From HGM04593 sp045647885 (lineage in GTDB: Bacteria > Bacteroidota > Bacteroidia > Bacteroidales > Bacteroidaceae): DNA of 64,000 nucleotides. The position numbers and the translations under genes were made by a program. Location: contig JAZRMX010000014.1 in assembly GCA_045647885.1 (NCBI GenBank), forward strand, positions 124,001-188,000, written 5' to 3'. This document shows positions 53,061 through 61,645 of the stretch, piece after piece. The notes under the pieces are model-generated. The model was not told the DNA's origin, searched no databases, and worked only from the letters and a program-made list of their open reading frames with translations. The stretch's first letter is position 1. Every line of letters begins with the position of its first letter.

Positions 53061-54113
53061 ATGAAGAAGGCAATATTTTTGCTGTTTGCAATGTTGCTCG
53101 GTATAACCTTGCAAGCGCAAGAACAGAACTTGCTCAATTTAAGGGTTGAGGCGCGCGGCGATTATCAGCACGAATATATACAGGGTGCTACCTGCGACGA
53201 GGCATCGGGCTTTAAGGGAAAGTTCCTGGACTTGTGTGTCGACGGTAATATAAGCAAGGAGTTTTCATATTCTTACCACCAGCGACTGAACAAGAATAGC
53301 TCCGATGATAGCTTTTTCGATGCAACCGACTGGCTGTACCTTGCGTGGAAGAGAAATAATTTCGAGGTTGCGGCCGGTAAATTGGTGGTTCTTATTGGTG
53401 GTTATGAGTACGATGCAGCTCCCATTGACCTCTACTTCTGCTCCGAGTGGTGGCATAATGTCCCCTGCTTTCAGTTTGGCGTAAATGCCGGCTATAGTTT
53501 TAACGAAGGCAAGGATAAAGTGCTTGCGCAGTTCTGCGAGAGCCCTTTCCGTGGTGGTTATATCTATTCTCTCGATGCCGGGGGAAATCTTCTGCAGAAG
53601 AAACAGGAGGAGATGTATGCCTACAATCTTATGTGGGTGGGTTCTCACGGCTGGTTCAATACACTCTATTCTGTGAATATGGTGGAGTATCTGCCCGGCA
53701 AGTACGTTAACTACATTTCGCTTGGCAACCGTTTTAAGCTTGGCAAGTTTATTGTGGATGTGGATTTTATGAACCGTGCCACAAGCGGTCAGGCATTCCT
53801 GTTTTCAAATGTGTCGGCGCAGACTACAGTTGCGTGGCGTCCTACGGATAAGTTGAACCTTTTTGCAAAGGCGAGCTACGATGTGAACAACAGTGATGTG
53901 GATAAAGATTTTATTGTGGCTGCCGGAACAGAGGTTGCACGAGTGGGTGCCGGTGTGGAGTATTTTCCGCTGAAGAATGGCCGTAACGATGTTCGTCTGC
54001 ACGCTGTCGGCTCTTTTACTTTTGGCGATACACCTGCGGCAACTGTGCTGCGCGACAATAATACTTACATATCGGTGGGTGTTACCTGGAGAATGAATTT
54101 GTTAAGCCTTTAG
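53061..54113 (+). CDS. Outer-membrane porin-like beta-barrel protein
   Basis: I start at ATG 53061, which gives a normal signal peptide (MKKAIFLLFAMLLGITLQAQ); an ATG 33 bases upstream lies too close to the predicted transcript start. The mature part (about 330 residues) has many alternating strands with aromatic girdles, such as FKLGKFIVDVDFMNRA, and ends in an aromatic/leucine strand (YISVGVTWRMNLLSL). It resembles the phosphate-selective porin O/P type. The substrate is unknown. The next gene starts 11 bases after its stop, so an operon is likely. Confidence 0.8.
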   Translation: MKKAIFLLFAMLLGITLQAQEQNLLNLRVEARGDYQHEYIQGATCDEASGFKGKFLDLCVDGNISKEFSYSYHQRLNKNSSDDSFFDATDWLYLAWKRNNFEVAAGKLVVLIGGYEYDAAPIDLYFCSEWWHNVPCFQFGVNAGYSFNEGKDKVLAQFCESPFRGGYIYSLDAGGNLLQKKQEEMYAYNLMWVGSHGWFNTLYSVNMVEYLPGKYVNYISLGNRFKLGKFIVDVDFMNRATSGQAFLFSNVSAQTTVAWRPTDKLNLFAKASYDVNNSDVDKDFIVAAGTEVARVGAGVEYFPLKNGRNDVRLHAVGSFTFGDTPAATVLRDNNTYISVGVTWRMNLLSL

Positions 54114-54124
54114 ACTGATTTCTT

Positions 54125-55258
54125 ATGAAAAAACTTCTGAAATATGTGCCATCGGGCATTATATGCCTGGCGATTATGGGGGCGCTCTTCGGCCTTCTTG
54201 CTTCGCAGATGGGTACAGTGAATATGCTTAACACAATAATGCGCACGGCGCACCAGCTTTTGCTGAACACGGTGTTTTACCTTATGGCAATATGTGTTAT
54301 CACCGGTGCTATAGGTCGTTTGTTCGTGGAGTTTGGTGTGGTGTCGTTGTTCGAGAAACTTTTGCGTCCGCTTATGAAGCCGCTGTTCAACCTTCCCGGT
54401 GTTGCTTCATTGGGTGCGGTGCTTACCTTTCTTTCTGATAACCCTGCCGTGGTGTCGCTGGCACAGGATAAACGTTTCAGCGTGTATTTTAAGAAGTATC
54501 AGCTTATTTCGCTTGCGAACTTCGGTACAGCTTTTGGTATGGGCTTGCTTGTGGTTGTCTTTATGGTGGGGCAGTCTTATTTTGTGGAGCCTGCCATTGG
54601 CATTTTTGGCGCAATTTGCGGCGGTATTGTCTCTACACGCCTTTTGCAGTATTTTGCAGTGAAATATTATCCCAATTACAAGTATGAGAATGCCTGTGAG
54701 GTTGATGATGCCGAAGATATTGAGGCCGAGGAGGAGGAAAAACCTCTTTTCCAGAAGATTCTGGACTCATTGCTCGATGGTGGCCGCACGGGTGTTGATG
54801 TGGGTATGGTCATCATTCCCGGTGTACTCATAATATCGACCCTTGTAATGCTTCTTACCTTTGGCCCGTCGGAGAGCGGTGCTTACACCGGTGCTGCATA
54901 CGAGGGTGTGCCGTTCCTTCCGTGGTTGGGCGCTAAAATGAGTTTTGTCTTTGAACTACTCTTCGGTTTCCACGACCCGCACTTGATAGCCTTCCCCATT
55001 ATTTCGCTTGGAACAGTGGGAGCAGCCCTTGGTCTTGTCCCTAACTTTACAGCGGAGGGGTGGATCGACGGTAATGCCATAGCAGTGTTCACTGCAATTG
55101 GTATATGCTGGGGTGGTTATTTGAGTACTCACTCGGCAATGCTCTTTGCGATAGGCTATCGTGAGCTTACCTCAAAGGCAATTCTTGCCCATGCAGTAGG
55201 TGGTGTGGTTTCGGCTGTAGTTGCCCATTGGGTTTATGTTCTTTATTCTATTTTTTAA
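54125..55258 (+). CDS. Nucleoside-recognition (gate) domain membrane protein
   Basis: The 377 residues form a multipass membrane protein with about nine segments. Two gate-type halves, similar to nucleoside transporters and the spore maturation proteins SpmA/SpmB, are visible around GAVLTFLSDNPAVVSLAQDK (about 98-117) and near 320-360. A charged loop (about 185-210, rich in Glu) separates them. It lies next to mtnN and luxS, which process nucleoside-like S-adenosylhomocysteine products, so a role in moving a nucleoside is possible. Confidence 0.8.
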   Translation: MKKLLKYVPSGIICLAIMGALFGLLASQMGTVNMLNTIMRTAHQLLLNTVFYLMAICVITGAIGRLFVEFGVVSLFEKLLRPLMKPLFNLPGVASLGAVLTFLSDNPAVVSLAQDKRFSVYFKKYQLISLANFGTAFGMGLLVVVFMVGQSYFVEPAIGIFGAICGGIVSTRLLQYFAVKYYPNYKYENACEVDDAEDIEAEEEEKPLFQKILDSLLDGGRTGVDVGMVIIPGVLIISTLVMLLTFGPSESGAYTGAAYEGVPFLPWLGAKMSFVFELLFGFHDPHLIAFPIISLGTVGAALGLVPNFTAEGWIDGNAIAVFTAIGICWGGYLSTHSAMLFAIGYRELTSKAILAHAVGGVVSAVVAHWVYVLYSIF

Positions 55259-55261
55259 ATT

Positions 55262-55957
55262 ATGAAGATTGGTGTTTTAGTAGCAATGACCTCGGAATAT
55301 GAGCAGCTTGCAGCGCTGCTTGCCGGTGCTTGCGAGCGTGTTGAGGGTGGTATAAAGTATCTTGTCGGTTCGTTGGGTAACAACGAGGTGGTGCTTCGCC
55401 AGTGCGGAATAGGCAAGGTGAATGCTGCGGTTGGTACATCGGAACTTATTCGTTCCTTTTCTCCCGATATTGTTGTGAGTACAGGTGTTGCCGGTGGTAT
55501 AGATACTTGCCTGGCTGTTATGGATGTGGTTGTGAGCTCCTCTATAGTGTATCACGATGTGTGGTGTGGTATGGGTTGCGAATATGGTCAGATTCAGGGT
55601 ATGCCGGCACAGTTTGCCGTTCCCGAAAATTTGTGGAAGTGTGCAACATCGCTCAATGGCTCACTGGGCAATGCAACACGCATACACGCCGGTCTCATCT
55701 GTACCGGTGATAAGTTTATTACTGACCGCGCGGAACTCGATGCCATAAAGGCGAACTTCCCTGCCGGTCTTGCTGTTGATATGGAGACGGCAGCGATAGC
55801 GCAGGCGTGCCACATCTATGGTGTGCCGTTTGTGAGCTTTCGCATAATTAGCGACACGCCGGGTGTCGACAATCACATTGAGCAGTATGAGAACTTCTGG
55901 GGCGAGATGGCAGGTCGTTCTTTTGGCGTGATACGCAGTTTCCTTACAAATATTTAG
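55262..55957 (+). CDS. mtnN: 5'-Methylthioadenosine/S-adenosylhomocysteine nucleosidase
   Basis: This enzyme cleaves the adenine from methylthioadenosine and S-adenosylhomocysteine. The 231 residues show the phosphorylase-like fold, with STGVAGGID (about 78-86), LICTGDKFI (about 146-154), the substrate motif AVDMETAAIAQ (about 171-181) and RIISDTPG (about 197-204). It starts 3 bases after the gate-domain gene and ends 3 bases before luxS, so the methyl-cycle steps are in one operon. Confidence 0.95.
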   Translation: MKIGVLVAMTSEYEQLAALLAGACERVEGGIKYLVGSLGNNEVVLRQCGIGKVNAAVGTSELIRSFSPDIVVSTGVAGGIDTCLAVMDVVVSSSIVYHDVWCGMGCEYGQIQGMPAQFAVPENLWKCATSLNGSLGNATRIHAGLICTGDKFITDRAELDAIKANFPAGLAVDMETAAIAQACHIYGVPFVSFRIISDTPGVDNHIEQYENFWGEMAGRSFGVIRSFLTNI

Positions 55958-55960
55958 TTT

Positions 55961-56440
55961 ATGGAGAAGATACCGAGTTTTAAAATTGACCATATAAAGT
56001 TGAAACGTGGTGTGTATGTATCGCGCCGCGATGTTGTGGGCGGTGAAGTGGTTACCACTTTCGATGTGCGTATGAAAGAACCTAATCGCGAGCCGGCGTT
56101 AAGTCCTTCGGCAATACACGCAATGGAACATCTTGTTGCCACCTTTCTGCGTAACCATCCGGTGTGGGCCGACAAAATAATCTATTGGGGCCCTATGGGG
56201 TGCCTTACAGGCAACTATCTTATTGTTAAGGGTGAGTTGGCTTCCTGCGACATATTGCCGTTGCTGTGCGAGGCGTTTATGTTTGTGGTCTCTTTCGAAG
56301 GTGAGGTGCCTGGTGCCTCGGCGCGCGATTGTGGCAACTATCTGCTTATGAATCTTCCCGAGGCCAAGTGGGAGGCTCGCAAATACCTTGAAGAGGTGCT
56401 TGTGTGTGCCACAGATGAGAACTTGAATTACCCTGAGTAA
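55961..56440 (+). CDS. luxS: S-ribosylhomocysteine lyase
   Basis: LuxS splits S-ribosylhomocysteine, releasing homocysteine and the AI-2 precursor DPD. The 159 residues have the metal-binding motif HAMEHLVATFL (about 51-61; the usual form is H-T-x-E-H) and the nucleophile-containing GCLTGNY (about 79-85), then ARDCGNY. Length is normal. It follows mtnN by 3 bases and uses that enzyme's product. Confidence 0.96.
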   Translation: MEKIPSFKIDHIKLKRGVYVSRRDVVGGEVVTTFDVRMKEPNREPALSPSAIHAMEHLVATFLRNHPVWADKIIYWGPMGCLTGNYLIVKGELASCDILPLLCEAFMFVVSFEGEVPGASARDCGNYLLMNLPEAKWEARKYLEEVLVCATDENLNYPE

Positions 56441-56476
56441 GTTTCATTGACTTGCTCGCGGTTATATATGTATACA

Positions 56477-56510
56477 CAAAAAACGAGGTTCAAATGAACC
56501 TCGTTTTTTG
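56477..56510. terminator. Bidirectional terminator between luxS and tRNA-Gln
   Basis: A hairpin (AAAAAACGAGGTTC with its complement) is flanked by A and T runs on both sides. It can end luxS and the leftward tRNA transcript. Confidence 0.88.
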
Positions 56511-56512
56511 TG

Positions 56513-56583
56513 TTGTCCTACCTGGATTCGAACCAAGACAAACAGAACCAAAACCTGTTGTGCTACCATTACACCATAGGACA
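56513..56583 (-). tRNA. tRNA-Gln (anticodon TTG)
   Basis: Read leftward, the acceptor arm TGTCCTA pairs with TAGGACA. The D-loop (GTGTAATGGTAGCAC) and the T-loop GGTTCGAATCC are standard. The anticodon stem-loop ACAGG-TTTTGGT-TCTGT gives anticodon TTG. CCA is not encoded, as is common in Bacteroidales. Confidence 0.95.
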
Positions 56584-56674
56584 ATCCTTTGTGCTTTCTG
56601 CTAAAAAGCTATGCAAAGATATAACTCTTTGTCGTAAATGCCAAATTTTTACCTCTCTTTTTGCCCTTATGGCG

Positions 56675-57322
56675 CTAAAGTTGCTTTGTAACATTTATAG
56701 CAATGTTGCATGCTTGGGCGTTGTTGAGAATGGCTGCGGTCAGCTCTTCAATGCTTGTGCCTCTCTCTTGTGCAATGGTTCTGTATAGCTCTTCTATAGG
56801 GGTGCTGCTTGTATCGCTCTCTATGAAAAGTTTGTCGAGAGGGGTGGCTTGGAGGCTGCTGCTGTTGAACTTCTCACCATAGGATAGGTACAACCCCTGG
56901 CGCAGGAGCTGTGCTGCCTGCTCGGGTTTTCCGCGAAACCCGTGTATTATCCACGCCTGTTGGGGGTGTATTTTTCTGTGCATGGCAATAATCTCCTCTG
57001 CGCCCTTTACGCAATGCAGAATAAGCGGTTTCTTCACCTCCTCGGCAAGGAGTGCGTGGGCGGCAAGTGCATCCTCTTGTGTTGCTGCGCTGGCAGTTTT
57101 TTTTATCTTGTCTATGCCGCATTCTCCTATTGCAACCACTTGTGGGTGTGTGGCAATCTCCTTTATGCAGGAAAATGCTTTCTCCCATCCGGTTGTGATA
57201 TCCCAAGGGTGCAACCCTGCCGAGAATAGTGTGTTGCCGGCTGGTGTTATGTCGCAACTGTTTACGATGCGTATACAGTTCTTCTCTTGCTGCAGGTTGT
57301 GGGTGTGAAGGTCGATATACAT
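56675..57322 (-). CDS. tatD: TatD-family metal-dependent hydrolase
   Basis: The 215 residues begin with the metal motif MYIDLHTHN (His at 6 and 8) and include SAGLHPWD (about 34-41) and GECGIDKIKK (usual form G-E-x-G-L-D). The metal His HCVKGAEE is near 103. TatD-type enzymes are 3'-5' DNA exonucleases or deacylases. The protein is shorter than usual (about 255). It is next to yidD, transcribed in the same direction, with a one-base gap. Confidence 0.87.
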   Translation of the reverse strand: MYIDLHTHNLQQEKNCIRIVNSCDITPAGNTLFSAGLHPWDITTGWEKAFSCIKEIATHPQVVAIGECGIDKIKKTASAATQEDALAAHALLAEEVKKPLILHCVKGAEEIIAMHRKIHPQQAWIIHGFRGKPEQAAQLLRQGLYLSYGEKFNSSSLQATPLDKLFIESDTSSTPIEELYRTIAQERGTSIEELTAAILNNAQACNIAINVTKQL

Positions 57323-57323
57323 T

Positions 57324-57545
57324 TTATGGTACAGGGTCGTATCCCGAACCGCCCCAAGGGTGGCAACGGAGTATTCTTCTTATTGCGAGGTAGAGCCCTT
57401 TAATGGGGCCGTGCTTTGTTATAGCCTCTATTGCGTACTGCGAGCAAGTGGGCGTGAAACGGCACGATGGGGGTGTGAGGGGTGATATACACTTGCGGTA
57501 GAAGTGTATGGGTATAACAAGTATTGTTATAAGGAGCTTGCGCAT
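57324..57545 (-). CDS. yidD: Membrane protein insertion efficiency factor
   Basis: YidD helps insert inner-membrane proteins and is usually next to rnpA and yidC. The 73 residues show the three-cysteine pattern CISPLTPPSCRFTPTCSQYA and the ending HPWGGSGYDPVP. Its start overlaps the end of rnpA by 19 bases. Confidence 0.95.
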   Translation of the reverse strand: MRKLLITILVIPIHFYRKCISPLTPPSCRFTPTCSQYAIEAITKHGPIKGLYLAIRRILRCHPWGGSGYDPVP

Positions 57546-57934
57546 AGCTTTTTGTTCTTGTCGGTAATTGCGGTGAGCAGTTTGCTCATCTTTTTCATCA
57601 GGAACTCTGTGCTGTTGTGCTTTGTGTCAATGTAGAGGATTGCCACAGCCATTTTTTTGCCTTGTGTGTTAAGACTGTCTATAAAAGGATTCTTATTCAT
57701 GCGGTAGGCCTCGCGTATGCGACGCTTTACAAGGTTGCGGTCTACGGCGTGGCGGAATCGTCTTTTTGCCACGCTTATGAGTATGGTGGCTGCTGGCTCC
57801 TGCGAGTCGGCGGGTACTTCTATGAATACCGCACGCAAAGGGTATGCTGTTACCGATGCGCCTTCGGCGTAGAGCTTGTCGATAATGCTCTTGCTCTTGA
57901 GGTGTTCTTTTAATGGGAAACGGTTGTTGTGCAT
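57527..57934 (-). CDS. rnpA: Ribonuclease P protein component
   Basis: RnpA binds the RNase P RNA for tRNA 5' end cleavage. The 135 residues carry the RNR motif AVDRNLVKRRIREAYR (about 62-77), and the N-terminal KEHLKSKSIIDKLYAEG is typical. It overlaps yidD. Unlike many bacteria, rpmH is not adjacent here. The upstream side has a terminator after hemD. Confidence 0.94.
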   Translation of the reverse strand: MHNNRFPLKEHLKSKSIIDKLYAEGASVTAYPLRAVFIEVPADSQEPAATILISVAKRRFRHAVDRNLVKRRIREAYRMNKNPFIDSLNTQGKKMAVAILYIDTKHNSTEFLMKKMSKLLTAITDKNKKLCASSL

Positions 57935-57971
57935 CGTTTTCTTGTTTTTCGCAGGTGGCTGGGGCTTATGT

Positions 57972-58010
57972 AAAAAGCCTGTCTTTCGTTATTGTAGGAC
58001 AGGCTTTTTG
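57972..58010 (-). terminator. Terminator after hemD
   Basis: The hairpin AAAAAGCCTGTC...GACAGGCTTTTT, with a 14-base loop, is followed on the minus strand by a T run. It separates hemD from rnpA. Confidence 0.85.
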
Positions 58011-58039
58011 TTTTTCATATTGTGTACAAGCCTTGTTTG

Positions 58040-58786
58040 TTAGGCTTTGTTGTTTTGTGTGAGATATTCGTCGAGGGCGGCGGGCATGTTTGTCATTGTT
58101 GCCGTAGGGGCCTCGAGGTCGAGACGAAGGCCAATCTCGCGTATGCAGTTGGCGGTTATATTACCGAAGCAGGCAATGAGCTGTTCGCCCTGCACATAGT
58201 CGGGTACGTTCTTCTTGAGTGACTCCAAGCCGTGGGGGCTGAAGAAGATGAGCATATCGTACGACTTGATGTATTCGGCAGGAATTTCTGTGCTTACAGT
58301 GCGGTACATCTCGGCTTGAGAGTGCTGAATACCGTGTGCGTCGAAGATGCTGTTGAGCTCGTTGTTGTGTACGTTCGACATTGGAGTGAAGTATTTTTCA
58401 TTCTTGTGTTTTACGAACAGGGGCTCAAGGTCTTTTATGTGGCCATTGCCGAAGAATACCTTGCGCTTGCGGTATTGTACATATTTCTGTATGTAGAGCG
58501 AGATGGTCTCCGACAAGCAGAAGTATTTCAAGTCATCGGGGATGGTTACGCGTAGTTCTTTGCACAATGTGAAAAAGTGGTCAATTGCGTGTCGCGAAAG
58601 GAATACAATAGCAGTATGTCCGGGAATTGAGACTTTCTGCTGTCTGAACTCCTTTGCGCTTACTCCTTCCACTTTTATAAAAGAGCAAAAATCAATTTTT
58701 ACATTGTGTTTCTTCTCTATGTCGAAATATGGAGACTTTTCTGTCGCCGGTTTCGGCTGCGAAACCAAAATCTTGCTTACTTTCAA
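58040..58786 (-). CDS. hemD: Uroporphyrinogen-III synthase
   Basis: HemD closes and isomerises the tetrapyrrole ring. The 248 residues have the two-domain layout with weak family similarity, as is usual. FLSRHAIDHFF (about 83-93) corresponds to the conserved 'FTS-N-V-FF' region, and IFFSPHGLESLKKNVPDYV (about 178-196) to the second-domain motif. Other tetrapyrrole genes are not nearby. It follows the DUF4271 gene by 18 bases. Confidence 0.85.
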   Translation of the reverse strand: MKVSKILVSQPKPATEKSPYFDIEKKHNVKIDFCSFIKVEGVSAKEFRQQKVSIPGHTAIVFLSRHAIDHFFTLCKELRVTIPDDLKYFCLSETISLYIQKYVQYRKRKVFFGNGHIKDLEPLFVKHKNEKYFTPMSNVHNNELNSIFDAHGIQHSQAEMYRTVSTEIPAEYIKSYDMLIFFSPHGLESLKKNVPDYVQGEQLIACFGNITANCIREIGLRLDLEAPTATMTNMPAALDEYLTQNNKA

Positions 58787-58804
58787 TGTTCTAAAATTTT
58801 ATTG

Positions 58805-59488
58805 TTAAAAAATGCTCGGTTCGTGGGCAATTTTCCACAAAACTACAATAGGTAAAAATTCAAGTGCGCAAAGATACAAAAAAATATCCAAATAGTTGCG
58901 TTTTTTTGCAAAAATGATTTTTATCAGGCGGCTAATGGTTGTGAGAATGTATAGCAGTGTGGCAAAAGTGATATATATTGTGTAATAAGTCTTTGGGAAC
59001 CCTTTTACAAAAATAGCACACACCACTATGGGGAACAGGAGAAAGCCCAGTAGCTTTATTGTAAAGAAATATGATTGGTTCCAATCCTGTGCCTGTTGTT
59101 TGCCGAAAAGCACGCTGTTGCATATGTGGGTTATTCCACCCTTCAGCAGCAGGGCGGCGGTGAGCAGCAAGGCGTATTGTGGCAGCACGCGATAGGCTGT
59201 TGCGCTGTCTATGCCTGCAAGTTCCTTGTATTGCATATACCCGAAGAGGGTGATGCTGCTGTAAAAGAGGGTTTGCCAGTAGAGCAGTATATTGCATATT
59301 CGGGTTATGTGGGTGCGGTCGTTGTAGGGGTTGGACTGCTTGCCGTAATAGAACATGCTTTTTGCGGTTTCCACTATACTGGTGCCGTTCATAAGGAATA
59401 CATAGGCCATAGTAAGCAGGTTGGCAACGAAGAGCAACATTATTATGTTGTCGTTGATGAGGCTGTATGGAACCGTCTCTCCTGTCAT
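58805..59488 (-). CDS. DUF4271 membrane protein
   Basis: The 227 residues have about six hydrophobic segments and are rich in aromatic residues. DUF4271 proteins are specific to Bacteroidetes and lie beside hemD, as here, but their role is unknown. Its start overlaps the end of the LOG gene by 4 bases, so the LOG-DUF4271-hemD order is one operon. Confidence 0.85.
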   Translation of the reverse strand: MTGETVPYSLINDNIIMLLFVANLLTMAYVFLMNGTSIVETAKSMFYYGKQSNPYNDRTHITRICNILLYWQTLFYSSITLFGYMQYKELAGIDSATAYRVLPQYALLLTAALLLKGGITHICNSVLFGKQQAQDWNQSYFFTIKLLGFLLFPIVVCAIFVKGFPKTYYTIYITFATLLYILTTISRLIKIIFAKKRNYLDIFLYLCALEFLPIVVLWKIAHEPSIF

Positions 59489-60072
59489 AGAGCTGCGTAT
59501 TTTCGTATCTCGTTACTCCATACGGGAGTGTTCTTTATCAATTCCAATGCTTCGGCGGGAGTGGTTGCCACGCTCCATATCTCGCCGTGTATCTTGCCCA
59601 TAAAGTGCTCCTCAATAGCTGTCTCCAGTTGCTTTATGAGGTGGTCGTAATATCCGTTAGTGTTGAGTATTACTATGGGCTTGAGATATAGTCCCAACTG
59701 TTTCCAAGTAATTATTTCGCACAATTCCTCCATTGTGCCGCAACCGCCGGGCAATGCAATTATGGCGTCGGACATCTGTGCCATAGTCTGTTTGCGCTCG
59801 TGCATATCATTGGTTATGATAAGTTCTGAAAGTCCTGTGTGGTGCCAGTTTTGCTCCACCATAAACTGCGGTATAACGCCTATGGCTTTGCCGCCTTTTT
59901 CGAGTGCTCCGTCTTCCACGCTACGCATAAGCCCTTGGCATCCGCCACCGGTGATGAGGGTTATGCCTTGCTCGCCCAGCAGGTTGCCGAGTGAACGAGC
60001 CGCTTCGCTGTAGCAGGCGTCGACCTTGCTGCTCGAAGCGCAATATACGCAGATGTTATTGGGTGCATGCAT
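59485..60072 (-). CDS. LOG-family nucleotide phosphoribohydrolase
   Basis: The 195 residues have the LOG motifs GGGCQGLMRSVEDGAL (about 41-56) and PGGCGTMEELCEIITW (about 108-123). These enzymes release bases from nucleoside monophosphates; in plants and some bacteria they make cytokinins. Here a nucleotide-salvage role is more likely. Length is normal (about 190). It leads the DUF4271-hemD operon. Confidence 0.92.
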   Translation of the reverse strand: MHAPNNICVYCASSSKVDACYSEAARSLGNLLGEQGITLITGGGCQGLMRSVEDGALEKGGKAIGVIPQFMVEQNWHHTGLSELIITNDMHERKQTMAQMSDAIIALPGGCGTMEELCEIITWKQLGLYLKPIVILNTNGYYDHLIKQLETAIEEHFMGKIHGEIWSVATTPAEALELIKNTPVWSNEIRKYAAL

Positions 60073-60100
60073 CTTTTTTGTGTTCTTGTGTAAATGTTTT

Positions 60101-61639
60101 TTAATTTCCCCAATTCTCGCGGTCGAGGTTGCGGTAGCCTATAGCCTCGGCTATGTGGGCGGCTTGTATGTCTGCGCTCTTGTCGAGGTCGGCAATGGTG
60201 CGGGCAACCTTCAGTATGCGGTCGTAGGCGCGTGCCGAAAGGTTGAAGCGTGTCATTGCAGTCTTTAACATAGTGAGGCACTGTTCGTCGAGCGTGGCAT
60301 ATTTTGCTATGAGTTTGGGTGTCATCTGCGCGTTGCAATAGATGCCCTCTTCGTCGCGGAATCGCTCTTCCTGTATCTTGCGTGCAGCAATCACGCGCTC
60401 ACGGATGGATGCGCTGGGCTCGCCTTCGCGTGCATCGGAAATCTTCTCGAAAGGCACAGGTACTATCTCTATCTGAAGGTCAATGCGGTCGAGCAGGGGA
60501 CCGCTTATCTTGTTCAGGTAGCGCTGTACTTGGGCTGGTGTACACACGCAGGCTTTCGTCGGGTGGTTGTAATATCCGCAAGGGCAGGGGTTCATCGATG
60601 CTACAAACATTACGCTTGCCGGGTATTCCACTTTATAATTTGCGCGCGCGACGCAGATTCTGCGGTCTTCGAGCGGTTGGCGCATTACTTCGAGTACTGT
60701 GCGGTTGAATTCGGGCAGTTCATCGAGGAACAGCACTCCGTTGTGGGCGAGGGATATCTCACCGGGCTTGGGGTTGCCACCGCCGCCTACAAGTGCCACC
60801 GATGATATTGTGTGGTGGGGGCTGCGGAAAGGGCGTTGTGTTATAAGTGAAGTGCCATTGGCAAGATGTCCGCTTACGGAGTGTATTTTTGTTGTTTCGA
60901 GGCTCTCGTTTATGGTCATCGGTGGTAGTATCGATGGGAGTCTTTTTGCCATCATTGATTTACCGCTTCCCGGGGGCCCTATCATTATAAGGTTGTGTCC
61001 GCCGGCTGCAGCTACTTCAAATGCGCGTTTTACGTTCTCTTGTCCTCGCACCTCGCTGAAATCGAAGGGGAAAGCGCTCTGCTTTGCATAGAAGTCGCGT
61101 TCAAAGTCCACGTTGTAGTGCGGTATATCCTCTTCGCCATTGAGGAAGCGTATTACCTGCATTAGGCTGTCGGCACCAAGTATTTTTATGCCATCGACTA
61201 CCGAGGCTTCGGCTGCGTTTGCAGTGGGTATTATCAGCCCTTCGTAGCCCAGCTCTTTTGCTTTTATGGCTATGGGGAGCGCGCCTTTTATGGGCATTAG
61301 GTTGCCATCGAGCCCCAGTTCGCCCATTATTAGATATTTGTCCAGTTTGTCGGTGGATATCTTCTCATCGGCTGCAAGTATGCCTATGGCTATGGAGAGG
61401 TCGTAAGCCGACCCTTCCTTGCGTATATCAGCCGGTGCCATATTGACAATTATCTGTTTGCTGGGGAAACGCAGACCGTTGTATTGGAAAGCCGAGTTTA
61501 TGCGTTCGTGACTCTCTTTCACCGCGTTGTCGGGCAAGCCGACAAGGAAGAACTTTATTCCTCGCAACGCGTTCACTTCAATGGTCACCGGTATTGCGTT
61601 TATTCCTTGAAGGGCTGCTGCTGTTACCTTGACTAGCAT
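60101..61639 (-). CDS. comM: YifB/ComM-family Mg-chelatase-like AAA+ ATPase
   Basis: ComM is a hexameric helicase that extends branch migration during natural transformation. The 512 residues have an N-terminal Lon-protease-like fold (about 1-170), Walker A GPPGSGKSMMAKRLPS (about 221-236), Walker B VLFLDELPEF (about 296-305) and the conserved NPCPCGYY (about 358-365). The C-terminal Mg-chelatase helical bundle is complete. It is common across Bacteroidales, including species not known to be competent. Confidence 0.94.
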   Translation of the reverse strand: MLVKVTAAALQGINAIPVTIEVNALRGIKFFLVGLPDNAVKESHERINSAFQYNGLRFPSKQIIVNMAPADIRKEGSAYDLSIAIGILAADEKISTDKLDKYLIMGELGLDGNLMPIKGALPIAIKAKELGYEGLIIPTANAAEASVVDGIKILGADSLMQVIRFLNGEEDIPHYNVDFERDFYAKQSAFPFDFSEVRGQENVKRAFEVAAAGGHNLIMIGPPGSGKSMMAKRLPSILPPMTINESLETTKIHSVSGHLANGTSLITQRPFRSPHHTISSVALVGGGGNPKPGEISLAHNGVLFLDELPEFNRTVLEVMRQPLEDRRICVARANYKVEYPASVMFVASMNPCPCGYYNHPTKACVCTPAQVQRYLNKISGPLLDRIDLQIEIVPVPFEKISDAREGEPSASIRERVIAARKIQEERFRDEEGIYCNAQMTPKLIAKYATLDEQCLTMLKTAMTRFNLSARAYDRILKVARTIADLDKSADIQAAHIAEAIGYRNLDRENWGN

Positions 61640-61645
61640 AAGTGG

